64,000 nt of DNA. Source: Lunularia cruciata. Taxonomy: Eukaryota > Streptophyta > Marchantiopsida > Lunulariales > Lunulariaceae. Made by a program: the position numbers and the translations under genes. Below are positions 11,231 through 22,734 of this stretch, piece after piece (positions within the stretch are counted from its first letter, which is position 1; the number at the start of each line of letters is the position of its first letter). The stretch spans positions 52,430,552 to 52,494,551 of the forward strand of contig OX419756.1 in NCBI GenBank assembly GCA_948567375.1. The letters run 5' to 3'. The notes beneath the pieces were generated by a model. It saw nothing but the letters and a program-made list of their open reading frames with translations. It was not told the origin of the DNA and made no database searches.

Positions 11231-12324
11231 AAGGTAATACCTTTTGCAAATCATTCAGAAATATGTCCACAAACTCTTAAACTATTTTGTCAACCATTGC
11301 TTGGTGAGGTTCTTGACCCTCCTCAGATTCTCCTTGTGCAATTGGCTTGATCCACCCCGCAAAAAAGGACTTATCTTCCTCCAAAGCTTACTCTATAGCT
11401 ACTTCACTAACAAACTTCCCATCTAAGTACTTATCTTCCTTCAAAGCTTGTTCTATGGTTGCTTCCTTGACAAACTTCCAATCTTGGGACTTATCTTCCT
11501 TCAAAGTTTACTTTATGGCTATTTTCCTAACAAAATTCTCACCTTGGGACTTATCTTCCTTCAAACCTTGCTCCATGGTTACTTTACTAACAAACTTCCC
11601 ATCTTGGGACCAACTATTCTTAGGTGTCTTACTCAAAGATGCCAAACAACCTAATTGGAAATTCCTACCTTGGTGTTGTATTGAATTTATCATTGCGTCC
11701 AATCAAATTGAACCTTATGACGTTCAAGCCAAGGCAAACCCAAAATGACATCATAGTGTAAAGGTGCTACTACAAATCTCATACACTCCAAATACTATTT
11801 TCTAATCTTGAATGTAACAAGATGTGAAGTACGGAATGCAGAACCAGTTCTACCATCCGCCATCATCAATTTGCTTCCAATTGTTGGCTTGATAGGAATA
11901 TGTAATTACTTTGCTAACTGCATGGAGATGCAATTCTTTGAACTTCCAAAATCAACCAAAATCCTACAATTACAATTAGATATCATACCTTGCAAGTGAA
12001 GCAAACTTGCATAGGTTAAGCCTTTGATCCCATTGAAACTAATCAAGTTCCCAATAGGCGGCTCAAAATCTCCTATTGGGATTCCTTGTTTTCCTGATCA
12101 TTTTGCTCTACAAACTCCATCTGTGCAACTTGTCAAGATTACCTATTCTTGAGTGGACATTCAGCAATGCGATGTCCAATTTGGCAACAATAAAAATAAT
12201 CACCATTTTGTTGCAATTTTTCTCTATCTGCAATGCTAAGTGGTCTCCATTGAATGGCATCAATCTCCATTGGTGTCGGCTCTTCTACCCATGAGTAGTG
12301 TATTGGTAGGTATGTGGAGTTCAA
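11231..12324 (-). pseudogene. protease, repeat linker and CCHC of A2
   Basis: This is homologous to A1 3360-4430. Four tandem 60-bp units (from 11368, 11428, 11488 and 11548) replace the three in A1. 12139-12324 reads YCCQIGHRIAECPLKN, a CCHC knuckle whose first Cys has become Tyr. Confidence 0.75.
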
Positions 12325-12973
12325 GGTCTAGACCAAGTTGTTGCAACCAAGGAATCAAAGCATTAGGCCAATCGCATGGATTCCTCCTAGTGTTGTGGCA
12401 CTTGCATAATTACCTCTAATTTTGTGACTTCAAGCCCCTCACAAATAGATCCAAAGCTTCACCTTCTAGTATATCTGGAATTTGCATGATGGTGTTTTGG
12501 AATTACATGATTTAACTTCTTACAGAGCCAATCTGCTTCAACTGTGCCAACCTATCTCGCACAACTTGTGTGGCATTTATAGCTTAGAATTGACCAATTA
12601 TTGTACTCTTGAATTTTTCCCAAGTCAAGATTGGTGCAACAAATTACCATTCCGCTCACTCCACTTGGAATCACCACCATAGCTTTGCTACTCCATCCAA
12701 TTGGTTGGAAGCCAAGAGAATCTATTTTTGTTCATCTTGAAGATTGGTAGCTTCAAAATAACATTTGTAGTCAAACACAAAACTCTCCATTGCACTTGAA
12801 AGATTCTTATCTTCAAATACCTTGGGTTTTGAAAATCAAATTTAGTCTTCTCCTTCTCAAATTGGTGCTCTTTCTAAGTGCTCTTGTCGTTGACGGTCTT
12901 GTTTATCCAACAATCGAGTAAGGTGTTTGATTTGTTGCTACATAGCACTGATAACCTTAGGTATTGCCGCCAT
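12325..12973 (-). pseudogene. gag of A2
   Basis: This is the uninterrupted counterpart of A1 gag, with a start ATG at 12973 in the same gccgccatgg context as A1. Stops are scattered throughout. It contains the empty site for the solo LTR found in A1. Confidence 0.7.
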
Positions 12974-13224
12974 GGCTAAAACTCTATCACACTACTCCAA
13001 TTTATCTAATTTATTAACACATAGATACAACACATCCACCATTCTCCATAAGTTACAACCAAAATTATCAAAGGTTCCTTGGACAAGGTAATTGCCTTCA
13101 AAAAATTCTACCAAAGCATGAGGTGATGAACTATGTGAAATGATGTTTGGGTAATACACAAACACAAAAATCCCAATGGTTTGGCAAATGGATTTGGTGG
13201 GTCATGAATTCCATCCATCCCGTT

Positions 13225-13239
13225 CTTGCTCAAATACCA
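13225..13239 (-). other. primer binding site of A2
   Basis: The minus strand reads TGGTATTTGAGCAAG, one base inside the LTR. It is a mutated iMet PBS, equivalent to 6061-6074. Confidence 0.75.
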
Positions 13240-13240
13240 G

Positions 13241-13716
13241 TGTAAAAGACCAAGACCAAGGAGAGAAATAGGAGAATGGAAGATCACATTTAGACATTTG
13301 AATGTGAAAAACTCCGAATGCTTAGCATGAGCTTTGACTTTGGTATTTATAAAGAGCATACAAGGCTCTTGAGAAGCTTCTCAAGAAGCTTTCTTGAGCC
13401 ATTTTCTTGGAATGCAAGCCAAATTAACCCAGAAGCTTCTCAAGAAGTTTCTTTCTACAAGTTGTCTACTTGGCATGTAAGCTAAGCTAGTTGGAAGCTT
13501 CTAGAAATTATATACTTGGGATGCAAGTTAAGCTAGTTGGGAAACTTCTCAAAAAGCTTCCTTCTAGAAGTTACCACTTTGCATGCATGTTACCCAATAC
13601 TTGGGAGTGTACCAAATAGTTTCCTAGATACTTCTAGAATATTCTAGGCTAATTCGGCTCATTTGCTACTTTGTTAACTTTGATTAACTTTGTCGCTAAA
13701 CTCAATATTTGTTACA
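13241..13716 (-). repeat. 5' LTR of A2
   Basis: 476 bp with TGTAAAAG and GTTACA ends on the plus strand. It shares the AAGCTTC-rich units with the A1 LTRs but has one more unit. The matching LTR of A2 lies outside the window. Confidence 0.85.
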
Positions 13717-13849
13717 CATAGGCCATGAAATTGAAATCTAATGTTGTATAAAATTCAAATCTATCACTACCCGCGAATATGCTATTCAAATCTTGTGCCC
13801 AATTCAAATCCTTCTAATCACAATTCAAACCATTCTCAAGGATTCTTTA
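13717..13849. other. AT-rich spacer
   Basis: Single-copy-looking AT-rich sequence with several aattcaaatc words. No gene seen. Confidence 0.5.
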
Positions 13850-14275
13850 GATTACATGTTCCGGATACACATTGCAAGTTTTCCCCTTTCCTAGCTCTTG
13901 ACATGTACCCATTTAGTTGTTATCCATAATGATTTTCAACCAATGTCACTCTTTAGGTAACACATCCCGGATACACATGACAAGTTTTACTCTTTTGTAG
14001 CATCACACATGTATTCATTTAGTTGTTATCCATAATGATTTTTAACTAAACTCACTCTTTAGGTGACATGTACCGGATACACATGCCAATTTTTGCTCTT
14101 TCCTAGGGCCTCCCGTGTACCTATTTAGTTATTATCCATAATGATTTTCCACTAATTTCACTCGCAATATTTACTCATGTCACCAGCGTGCCCTCACATG
14201 AGTCATGCCAGCATTATCCATAATGATTTTCCACTATTTTCACTCGCGATATTTACTAATGTTACTAGCATGCAA
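13850..14275. repeat. 106-bp tandem repeat array
   Basis: ccggatacacat recurs at 13867-region positions 13861, 13967 and 14073. tatccataatgatttt recurs at 13921, 14027, 14133 and 14215. The period is 106 bp for the first units and 82 bp for the last, shortened one. About 3.8 units are present. No ORF runs through it. Confidence 0.88.
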
Positions 14276-15256
14276 AATGTGCGGAAGGGGACCTTGAGTC
14301 GTCCCAAAAATCACCACCCTACCCGATAATTTTTGTCCAGCCGTTCTAGGGGAAGGGACCACAAGCTTATACGGGTACCCCAAAAAATGTATACAGGGAA
14401 TGCTAGAATGCCATAACTTCTGAATTTGAAACGCTCTACTATATCTCCTGGCCATTGTCATCTCAATCTCAAGCTGGACTTGCATACCTGCCACTAATTT
14501 ATCACATCTCCCACAAGCTCTCCTCCTCCTCTCGCTTCTTCTTCTTTTTCGGAGCGGGTGCGGAAACACAGCCGTCTCCTGCTGTCTTCTCTTCTCTTCT
14601 CTTTCTGAAGAATGGGGCTCGGCGTCCAACAACAGCAACAACGCGTTCTTCTCCAAAGCAACAACAACCCGCGATAACCTGGGAAGACCATCGATCTATC
14701 GCGCTATTTCGAGTGGCGGGTGAATTGGAGATCTATGACTCTTATTTGCATGCCGCTCAATTAGAGTATTGTTTATATGCACGTTCGTCCTTGAAGTCAT
14801 TGAGCAAAGTAACAACTTCTCTTCATTAACAGCTGTCTCGCTAAATATAAGGTCATATCTCGACATGGTGAAATATCTTTGATTTAGTTTCTGCTTTTGT
14901 TAATGAGTAATGGTAGCAACTATTGATAAGTGATTTAGAATATACTTGAGAGTTATTATTTAATGCTAGATTCCATGATGTACAATACAACTGAGCTCTG
15001 GATACTGAATATGAGATACTCCTAGATATGAGATTAGGTCAAGCCAAATCGAGCTGTCATTTGCAGATAGTTTCCAAAACTAGTCCGCAATCTCGTGCTC
15101 TGTAAATCCACCGCTTATTTAAGCTTCCTTTAAACTTGTCTGTTCTCAAACATTCCTCTTTCAAGTACAGAAGAACATATATTTCCCAACTTACAACATA
15201 AAAAAGAAAAAGGTAAAAGTTTGTGTTGCTCTCTTCTTCCGATCCTGGCGCCGGCA
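14276..15256. other. MAPK upstream region
   Basis: 14500-14620 is a CT-rich stretch (tctcctcctcctctcgcttcttcttc) resembling a plant core promoter or 5' leader. It could be a non-coding first exon of the MAPK gene or a separate leader. Nothing in the sequence decides this. The longer ORFs on both strands here match no family I know. Confidence 0.4.
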
Positions 15257-15262
15257 TATAAA
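15257..15262 (+). promoter_or_regulatory. probable TATA box of the MAPK gene
   Basis: TATAAA in the context gccggcatataaacagc, 207 bp before the ATG. It would give a 5' leader of roughly 170-180 nt. Inferred from sequence only. Confidence 0.5.
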
Positions 15263-15468
15263 CAGCGAAATTAACTTGGTCCCGGCTTCGATCGATCTGT
15301 TCAAAGGTCGACACCCTTTGCTCGAGCTTCCATGGATGAAGTACGACGAAGGAAAATCCGGTGCTTCGTGTGGTAGCGTAAAGAAGCATGGACAATGCCG
15401 GTGTCGGGACTAGAGTAGAGGAGGAAGGGGTCTGTAACTGACAGGGAATTGCAGGAGGCTTTGCCAAA

Positions 15469-16578
15469 ATGGCGAGCAAAGTGGATCCCCCGAACGGGAT
15501 CTGTCCGCCAGGAAAGCACCACTATCTAATTTGGAGGAGCGTGTTCGAGATCGATACAAAATACATTCCCATCAAGCTAATAGGAAAAGGAGCTTACGGG
15601 GTTGTCTGCTCTGCACGCAATACTGAGACCGGGGAGAGAATCGCCATCAAGAAGATCAGCAATGCGTTCGAGAACACCACCGATGCTCGTCGGACGCTGC
15701 GAGAGATTCGGTTGCTGCGGCACTTGTTTCACGAGAATATCATCGCGGTGAAGGATATTATGAAGCCGAGTGGAAGATACAGTTTCAACGATATTTATCT
15801 GGTTTATGATCTGATGGACACGGACTTGCATCAAATCATTCGCTCGTCTCAGGCCCTTACGGATGAGCATTGCCAGTACTTTATCTACCAGTTGCTCCGA
15901 GGTCTCAAGTACGTGCATTCCGCAAATGTTCTCCATCGGGACTTGAAGCCAAGCAATTTGTTGCTCAATGCTTGCTGTGATTTGAAAATTTGTGATTTCG
16001 GGTTGGCTCGCACGGTAAGCGACAAGTCGTTTATGACGGAGTATGTGGTGACTCGATGGTATCGGGCTCCGGAATTGCTGTTGTCGACTGAGGAGTATAC
16101 GACAGCTATAGACATTTGGTCTGTGGGATGCATCTTTGCGGAGTTGCTGGGCAGGAGGACTATCTTTCCTGGACAGGACTACATTGATCAATTGGAGCTC
16201 ATTATAAAAGTAATAGGTTCTCCTGAAGAAGATGACTTGCATTTCGTATCTAGTCAGAGAGCACTAAGCTACGTCCGTTCTCTTCCCTTCCAACCTCGTG
16301 TCCCGTTGGCCGAGCTTTACCCCCGAGCGAACCCCATGGCAATTAATCTTATCGATAGGATGCTCGTTTTCGACCCACGAAAGCGAATCACCATAGACGA
16401 GGCCCTGGAACATCCATATTTGTCGATGTTGCACGATGCAACGCTGGAACCGTCAGCTCCTGCGCCGTTTGAATTTGATTTTGAAGATGAGCATTTGAGC
16501 GTAGATGCTCTGAGGGAGAAGGTGTGGGATGAAATGCTAACTTATCACCCTGAAGCAGCCGACGACGAGACGGTGTAG
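15469..16578 (+). CDS. MAP kinase, TEY type, intronless
   Basis: A 369-aa Ser/Thr kinase of the plant MAPK family, which phosphorylates target proteins at the end of MAPKKK-MAPKK-MAPK cascades in cytosol and nucleus. Visible motifs: glycine loop GKGAYGVV (39-46), ATP-binding Lys in IAIKK (K61), catalytic HRDLKPSN (D158), DFG (176-178), and the activation loop [14 protein letters not shown] with TEY at 190-192. The C-terminal LHDATLEP is a docking-like (CD) region. Length is normal for the family. The N-terminus (PPNGI...GKHHY...FEIDTKY) recalls plant groups A-C, and the rest is closest to A/B. Start choice: first Met before the conserved N-terminus, in context caaaatgg. Higher plants usually carry several introns in A/B genes; none is present here. 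All catalytic residues are intact, so it is probably functional. Confidence 0.95.
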   Translation: MASKVDPPNGICPPGKHHYLIWRSVFEIDTKYIPIKLIGKGAYGVVCSARNTETGERIAIKKISNAFENTTDARRTLREIRLLRHLFHENIIAVKDIMKPSGRYSFNDIYLVYDLMDTDLHQIIRSSQALTDEHCQYFIYQLLRGLKYVHSANVLHRDLKPSNLLLNACCDLKICDFGLARTVSDKSFMTEYVVTRWYRAPELLLSTEEYTTAIDIWSVGCIFAELLGRRTIFPGQDYIDQLELIIKVIGSPEEDDLHFVSSQRALSYVRSLPFQPRVPLAELYPRANPMAINLIDRMLVFDPRKRITIDEALEHPYLSMLHDATLEPSAPAPFEFDFEDEHLSVDALREKVWDEMLTYHPEAADDETV

Positions 16579-16784
16579 TTGCAGTTAAAAACCTCGCCTT
16601 CCTCCCAAGATTTCGAGTTATGGGTTGTACATATCTATCTGAGACTTTGCCTGTGCCTGTTTGGTGAAGTAAATTTCCCGAAGGAGATCAAAGCTGGAAA
16701 TTTTAGAAAAAGAGCCCAAAAAACAAAACACAAACAATCAACGTGGCCACCTTGTACAGTCCAGCAACACTCCGTCTTCCTTTT

Positions 16785-16790
16785 AATAAA
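16785..16790 (+). terminator. poly(A) signal of the MAPK gene
   Basis: AATAAA, 207 bp after the stop codon, in ttttaataaatgcc. The nearest canonical signal downstream of the gene. Confidence 0.5.
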
Positions 16791-17625
16791 TGCCTCAGAC
16801 CACATAAAGGCACTTCAATTCGAATAGGATGAAAAACAGTAGCACCAAAGCACTACACTACACTACACTACAGTAGAAGGGCCCCTACGTCGTGCTATGC
16901 AAAGGGCCAACTTCTCCGGAACATATTGAAGACCACCAGCACAGTTAGAAAGCCTCTACGAATGAGAACTGGACTGTTGAATCCTACGCTAAAACCACTT
17001 CCAAGGCGTTCGGTGGAACACACGAGAAATCTGCGTCGTGCTAAGCGGGAACCCCGTTCATGTGAGTTGTGGACTCACGGAATTGGTGAAACCGCCAAGA
17101 GATACACACAGAAACTGCCAGTAAAAGGCCTTCAGTATTAAGTGCTACTCTTAATCGTGCATCCTATGTCCTATCGTGTCGAATTCGGTATGTAGAGTAT
17201 TCATATAGAGCGGACAGAGTGACAAGAGTTCCACACACGAATAAGATGTTTCTCTCTTACTCGGTTCTAGTCAAAAAAGCCAAATATTATATTTATACAT
17301 TATATTTATATTTATACATTATGTAACGTTTTAACACGCTTTATAATGGATCGTGAATGGTGATAAGGACCTCCACTATGCTCCAAGTCATAATGCCAAG
17401 AAATGGAGAAATAGATACTCAATCATCTAGTACAGAATCTGGAATTGAAATGCACCCAGACGAATAGGATACTAGGGGGATTTCAATACTAGGTTTGCTG
17501 TGTATCTATAAAAGAAATTTCAGTAAAAATATCATTTGTTTAGAGTAAATTCAGTAAAACAAATTCTATAAAATATATAGGGAAAAAGACATAATTTGTA
17601 ACATTTTACGGGTTAGGGGGCTTTT
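16791..17625. other. intergenic, MAPK to Harbinger element
   Basis: Contains five tandem cacta pentamers (about 16853-16876) and AT-rich sequence. No gene found. The segment ends at the TAGT flank of element H1. Confidence 0.5.
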
Positions 17626-17629
17626 TAGT

Positions 17630-18215
17630 GGGGGTTTCAGAAATAGATTTTGAGAGATGTTTACGGGATAAATAACAAATTTCATAACTATTTTTAGTGA
17701 ATTTGTATCAAGATGAGATTGTAATACATGAAAGCTTTGTAAAATCAGTTAGGGGTATTTAGTCCAAGTCACATTCATTTATAAGAATCAGCTGTTAGAT
17801 TAGGGAGGTTAGGAATGCCGTATCAAAATAAATGATTGTAAGAAGAGGGGACGTGTTTTCTTGCGAGGATGGCCACATGGTTGTGTGAGTTGGTCTTGGA
17901 GTGTGATTTATGAAATTTTTGGCGGATCCAAAATGCACGTTCTCAACTCAAATTCACCATCTCAAGTGCAAATGCTCCCTCTGTCAGTCAACTAAATAGA
18001 AGTTTAGTAGTTATGCATTGGTGTGGTGGTTCATTTCCATAGATTAGCATGGCAAAGGATAATGCAAATTATGGAAAATGATCTACGCCGTCCCATGGCA
18101 ACCAAGAAATTGATTGGGGGTCAATCAATTTTACTCCAAAGAGCAACAAAAATTTAGCAATTGGAGATCTTGTTACAATGCATGAGGCTCACTTTTGGAT
18201 GCAGATCCAAGACCT
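17630..18215 (+). repeat. left terminal region of H1
   Basis: This is homologous in inverted orientation to 62560-63154. Example: both read GGGATAAATAACAAA near the tip and share the run through caattggagatc about 550 bp in. It includes the terminal inverted repeat and the putative promoter of the SANT-like ORF. Confidence 0.85.
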
Positions 18216-18272
18216 AAAGACTCACCTCTGGATTTACGACCTAAACAACCATTAGGGAAATTTGGATAACTA

Positions 18273-19347
18273 TTGAGGATGGCTTCTACCATGCCCGGCA
18301 AAACCAAAGAGGATAAACGGTTTTGCATTGCGATGCATCATTATGGCCAAATTCTAGATTATTTGAAGGACCCCAAGCATTTTGCACAAATTCATGGTGT
18401 GAAGTGCAAAAAGCACATTCAAAAATTGATAGCTTTAAGTTTCATAGCAACATTTTTGATCCAGAAAAAGATTTCCTACTTTTATGACAGGTGTCCAGCT
18501 TTACAAGAAATGGTTGATGTACATGAAACAGTACAAAGAAACTCGGGAGATTAAGAACAAGTTTATGGGAGAAGATCTCACAAAGAAGGAATATGACAAA
18601 GTGTGAAGAACTATAGAAGATAAATTGAATGAAATATGCCCAAATTTTGCTAGAATGGAAGCCATGTTCAAGAACCGAGCAAACATTAGTCCAATTGCTA
18701 TGGTAAGTTTAGGAGATTTAAATCCCAACTCGAGCGAGGTTGGCATGGAAGAGGTCCATGAAGGTGTAGAGGAGGAGTGCTCTCAATTCCCATCTCTCCC
18801 AAAGGTGGTGCTCTTAGACTCATACCCTCAATTTGTCCCAAACACCCAAGGGGTGGAAAGTATACCTAATGTTTACATGGACAATGGAATCCAATCACTC
18901 AAGGATAATTCACCATTTGTTGCACCAATAGAGGACTCGCCTTTCATTACACCACCTCCTTTAACTTCTACAAGGGATGGATCCAAGTGCACTTTCCTCA
19001 ATTAAGAAGGAGAATGTGACCCAAAGAGGAGAAAAGGTAGGATATCAACAAGTAAGGTATCTCGGATATCACCTAGTATATCATTGTCTCATGATTTAGC
19101 AAAAATTACCATGTTGAAGGCAAATACTATAAAATCCAAGGAGAGGTTACGACTAACTGAACTAGAAGCCACCAACATGAGGAAAAGAGAGAAAACATTG
19201 ATGAAAATGGAAGCCGAGTATATTAGATTAGAGAAAGAAAACTTGAAATTTGAAATTAAAAAGAAATTGAGTGCAGGTAAAAAGAAAGCTAGGGCAAACA
19301 AACACAAGATTCAGGGAGAAGAGTTTACAATCAAGGCGCACTCATGA
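18273..19347 (+). pseudogene. MYB/SANT-like DNA-binding ORF of H1
   Basis: The first part (18273-18554) holds QILDYLKDPKHFAQIHG. After a frameshift near 18480 the second frame gives LYKKWLMYMKQYKETR, EDLTKKEYDKV, a stop (18604-18606), then CPNFARMEAMFKNRANISP. A stop at about 19003 precedes a C-terminal coiled coil (MRKREKTLMKMEAEYIRLEKE). In PIF/Harbinger elements such a protein partners the transposase and helps bind the element ends. That role is assumed from the family. A second copy is at 58930-59870, same strand. With one frameshift and two stops, it is not expressible as one protein. Confidence 0.65.
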
Positions 19348-19589
19348 AAAAAAAAATGGGTCTCCTACAAATAGTAAAATCTCCTAAGGAATAAGCCAAT
19401 ATTTCAAAGTGCTAACTCAAGTTCAACATGCGGATCCTACTCCAAATTCATCATACTCCAATAATAGTAAATAACATACCTTAATGTAACCTAAGTATGT
19501 TTCTAATAAATATGGATTTAAGAAACTTGATTAAGACTCTCTATTATCATTATGGAAAAAGCTTTTGCTTGTTGGCTTCAGCTACCGCT

Positions 19590-19890
19590 TGGTAATGCTT
19601 AATGTGATGCCCATTGACGCCTAGTATTGCCCATTGACACCCAATGCCGCATAGTGTCACACCTCAAAGTTTGCACTGATGGGAGTGGCATTGGCTGGGT
19701 TTTAGGCAATGCTCAATGGTGCCCATATGCACCAAGTGATGCATATCAATGGTGCACGTAGGCATCCAATGCCGTGGGATGATGCCTAGTGCCGTTAGGG
19801 TCCAACAAGGTTGGCCGGTTTGGTTAAGGGCAAAATGCGATGGCACTCATTGTTTGTGGATGGCACGCACAAGTGCCAGGTAATGCCCAA
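19590..19890. repeat. TGCC-rich degenerate repeat block 1
   Basis: Short words of the type aatgcccattgacgcc and agtgccNNN recur irregularly. Similar blocks occur at 22020-22460 and, in the derivative element, at 62400-62560 (gttgatgctggttgatgctgg). Probably a subterminal or internal feature of the Harbinger family. Confidence 0.45.
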
Positions 19891-20149
19891 TTATATGCAA
19901 GGCACAAGTGATCAAAACACATGAAAATAGATATGAGAGTTTGACAAGGAGAAATTGAGAAAAGGTGATAAAAGTTTGAGAAAACTAGCGGTATATAAAA
20001 TGTGTATGAGTATATATAAATTTACATAAGATGTATATAAATGTGGAGCCACTAAAACATGTCACTATGCTATAGGAGAAGGAGGTGAAGAAGATGAGAG
20101 AGTGCAACATGGTATCTAAGTGTTGCTACTACCTCCTCAAGTCTACGAT

Positions 20150-21170
20150 GGTATACATGATGTTGGATCCTAAATGGACTCAATGACCATCAAAGGGGCC
20201 ACTCGCTCTCATCCAAGTCTTGGTGCTTGATAACGCTAGCAAGAAGAGAATATGGATCACTAATATAAGAACTTAGTCTATTGGATGTCCAATCCTCTTC
20301 TACCTAACTAACAACAGGCCTATCATCATGGACAAATCTGTCCAAAGCACTCATCAAAGGGTCAAATAACCAAGTGTATGATGCTCTCTCTACCCTATAA
20401 GGACAGAAGTGTGTAGTATGGATAGCACCATGTGGATGGTTTCTATAATAAGAGAATATATAGTTGTCCAAGATCAAAAGATCACAAAGAAGTAAACCTA
20501 ACGAAGTGAAATGCTCATATGATCTAACTCTAAACTCCTCTAAACTCATCATCTTGTTGGACATCTATAGAACACAAACATTCCATGAGGTGAGACCCAA
20601 TGTGAAATCCCTCCAAGATTTTTTACCATTGCCACATGCTCCGTAGTAACCACTCCACTCCACTCCATCCGGAGTAAGATATATCCACAAGATAACCTCA
20701 AACTATAGCAAAAAAGTTTGGATGAAATGGCAAACACCAAGACACGCGACCCACCCTATAGGTCGTAACTATGTATGAGTGCACCAACCATGCCTATTGT
20801 TCTAGCTCTCCCTTGCATGGAAACCTGTGCTACCACAAACCCATAATGATGCCAAACAAGTAACATCCACAACAATAATCTTCTTTTGCAAGAAGCCTAG
20901 GAAGAGAATACGTGAAATATACTCTCTTGATAGATGAAGCTTCTCTCTAAACTTACTCTAAGTCCCTTGAGTCATAGAGATGACATTGGTATGGGTATGC
21001 ATCTCATTTTGGGTATGGATATGGAAAGCAATACTATGTAGTCTTGGTTCAAGATAAGCCACACAAGCCCTCATATGAGCTAGACTACTCTCTCCTCCTC
21101 TACCTGAACATGTGCACTCTTGCACTTCTCCATAGCAAAGGCTAACTCTTGTGCCTGATCTGTAACTAGA
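20150..21170 (-). pseudogene. unrecognised ORF X, copy 1
   Basis: I do not recognise this protein. The minus strand has a predicted coiled segment (AMEKCKSAHVQVEEE, near 21060-21130). Then come TSLGLLLCDLLILDNY and YYRNHPHGAIH (20304-20564), then EEDWTSNRLSSYISDPYSL (near 20200-20290). The same blocks appear in the copy at 61059-61905: TALGLSLRDILLL, RNHPHRVIHPP and KEWTSGQLRKYNADPYKTL. Several frame changes and stops exist, so both copies are decayed. Position and orientation relative to the SANT-like ORF are conserved between copies. It may be an accessory gene of the Harbinger element or part of a different element nested in it. Confidence 0.5.
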
Positions 21171-22019
21171 CCCTAAAACTCTCAGCCATGAAAACTGCAC
21201 CTATGATGTCCAAATCCAAGTCAGCTAATATTTGCTTTCCAACAATAATGAAAACAATTCCATTGACATGGAGAAAAAAAACTTAAGAAGGCTAGAATAA
21301 TATCTCTTAATGTGGTTACTAAAGGCCAAGCGTAATTTTAAGGCTGATTATATCAAGATGGCCTCCGTGATTTTAGCTATGGCAGTTTGAATCTGATGTT
21401 TATCAAGCCATTTGATGAAGTTCATTAGGTGTTAAATGGTATGAAATTCAATGAGCCAATCTCCTTCTTGAGTATTTCTCATGCCGGGATCATCAAAAAT
21501 CTTCTCATAACCCCATACTTCTACCTTGGATACATAAATGTAGGAACAATAAATTAATTTTGGTTCCTTGCTTTCCTCTCCTCTCCTTCCTAGTTTTGAA
21601 TCCTCCTTTCCTCTCCTACCAAATTTTGAATTTTGGTCCCAAACTAAAAATCTTGTCTTCAAATAAAAAAAACTCTCTTGAACCTCCCACTCAAATTCCT
21701 TGTTCTGCCCCAAAACTCAAACAGCACTCAGAATCAAATAAGTATGCCCTTTGAAACTCAACAATATGAAAAAAATTTTGCAAAATTGCAAACCTTCTTC
21801 TTTGAACACCCATGAAGCTCCAGTGCCAATAGGTTCTTGCCTTATGACTCCCCAAAATGCCTCAATTCCAAAAATATGAAACATATGTGTAAGAGGAGGG
21901 TTTATATAGCACTCACATGAAAATAATATATGTATGTCCATGCTGAATAAAAAAACATTTGAGTGGAAAGAACCCATATTTAGGAAGCAAAAATTTGAAT
22001 CATTAGTGCCAACCGATGG

Positions 22020-22460
22020 CAACATGTGGCACGCCACGTTGCCGACTGGCACCCGACCATAACTTTAAAGAAAGGCAGTCCTGAGTGCCTCCATGTACCA
22101 ATACATGGTGCAGTCAAGTGCTAACAGGTGCCACCCAAATTTAAACACGTTGGCGAGCAGCTCCTAATGCCCACCAATGTCTACCTTCAAGTGTCAGTTG
22201 GCACCATCCTCAAAAACCTATATTAATATTGGTCTTCTTATAAACATTAGGGGTCACCCAATGCAATCTAGTGACTTCTACTTCAGAGTGGGCGAGACCG
22301 AGTGCCATCTAGCAACTTTGACCCTAAACAAGGTGACATCCAGTGCCATCAAACGCCTTCAAGTGTAAACTAGGCAACACACGACACCATCTAGCAACTT
22401 TGAGGGTAAATGAGGCAACACCCAGCATGTACAAATGTACATATCCCAAGTGCCTTCTTG
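22020..22460. repeat. TGCC-rich degenerate repeat block 2
   Basis: Irregular repetition of gtgccaNNN and aatgcccacc words, resembling block 1 in the same orientation. Together the two blocks bracket ORF X. Confidence 0.45.
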
Positions 22461-22560
22461 CAATTTTACATAAGATTATGTCCTTGAGTGCCCTCTTGCA
22501 ATTTTACATAAGATTATGTCCTTGAGTGACTTCTTGAAATTTTACATAAGATTCCATCAT
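22449..22560. repeat. three 38-bp tandem repeats
   Basis: Units start at agtgcc/agtgac 22449, 22487 and 22525. Each contains ttgcaattttacataagatt with few changes. Confidence 0.85.
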
Positions 22561-22734
22561 GGTTGAGAGAGCAACATACATTTTTGTAAACTTGGTGTTT
22601 GCCAATGGATAAAATGGGATATGATAATGAGATAAAATAAAAAAGCATTACAAGATAAGTAACTTTGAAGCATGAATATTTTATTATAGAGAAACTCATT
22701 TGGGTATATCATTGAGGTGATAGGCATTGTTGCA

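Larger units (their letters stand above)
1..13716 (-). mobile_element. Ty3/gypsy chromovirus copy A2 (outer, interrupted)
   Basis: This is the older of two family-A elements. It consists of 1-129 (integrase part) plus 8398-13716 and runs right to left. Its 3' LTR and integrase end lie left of the window. The two parts join: bases 1-129 match 1087-1215 of copy A1, and 8398 onwards matches A1 from about 1216. Visible parts are integrase, RNase H, RT, protease, a CCHC knuckle, gag and the 5' LTR. Every part carries frameshifts and stops, so the copy is dead. A ~700-bp insertion splits its RT. Confidence 0.85.

Noticed and set aside
14240-15468. ORFs of 124-140 aa on both strands upstream of the MAPK
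   Set aside because: They overlap each other, lie in CT-rich low-complexity or leader sequence, and show no family motif.
15577-16242. 221-aa minus-strand ORF opposite the MAPK
   Set aside because: A shadow of the kinase reading frame with no recognisable domain.
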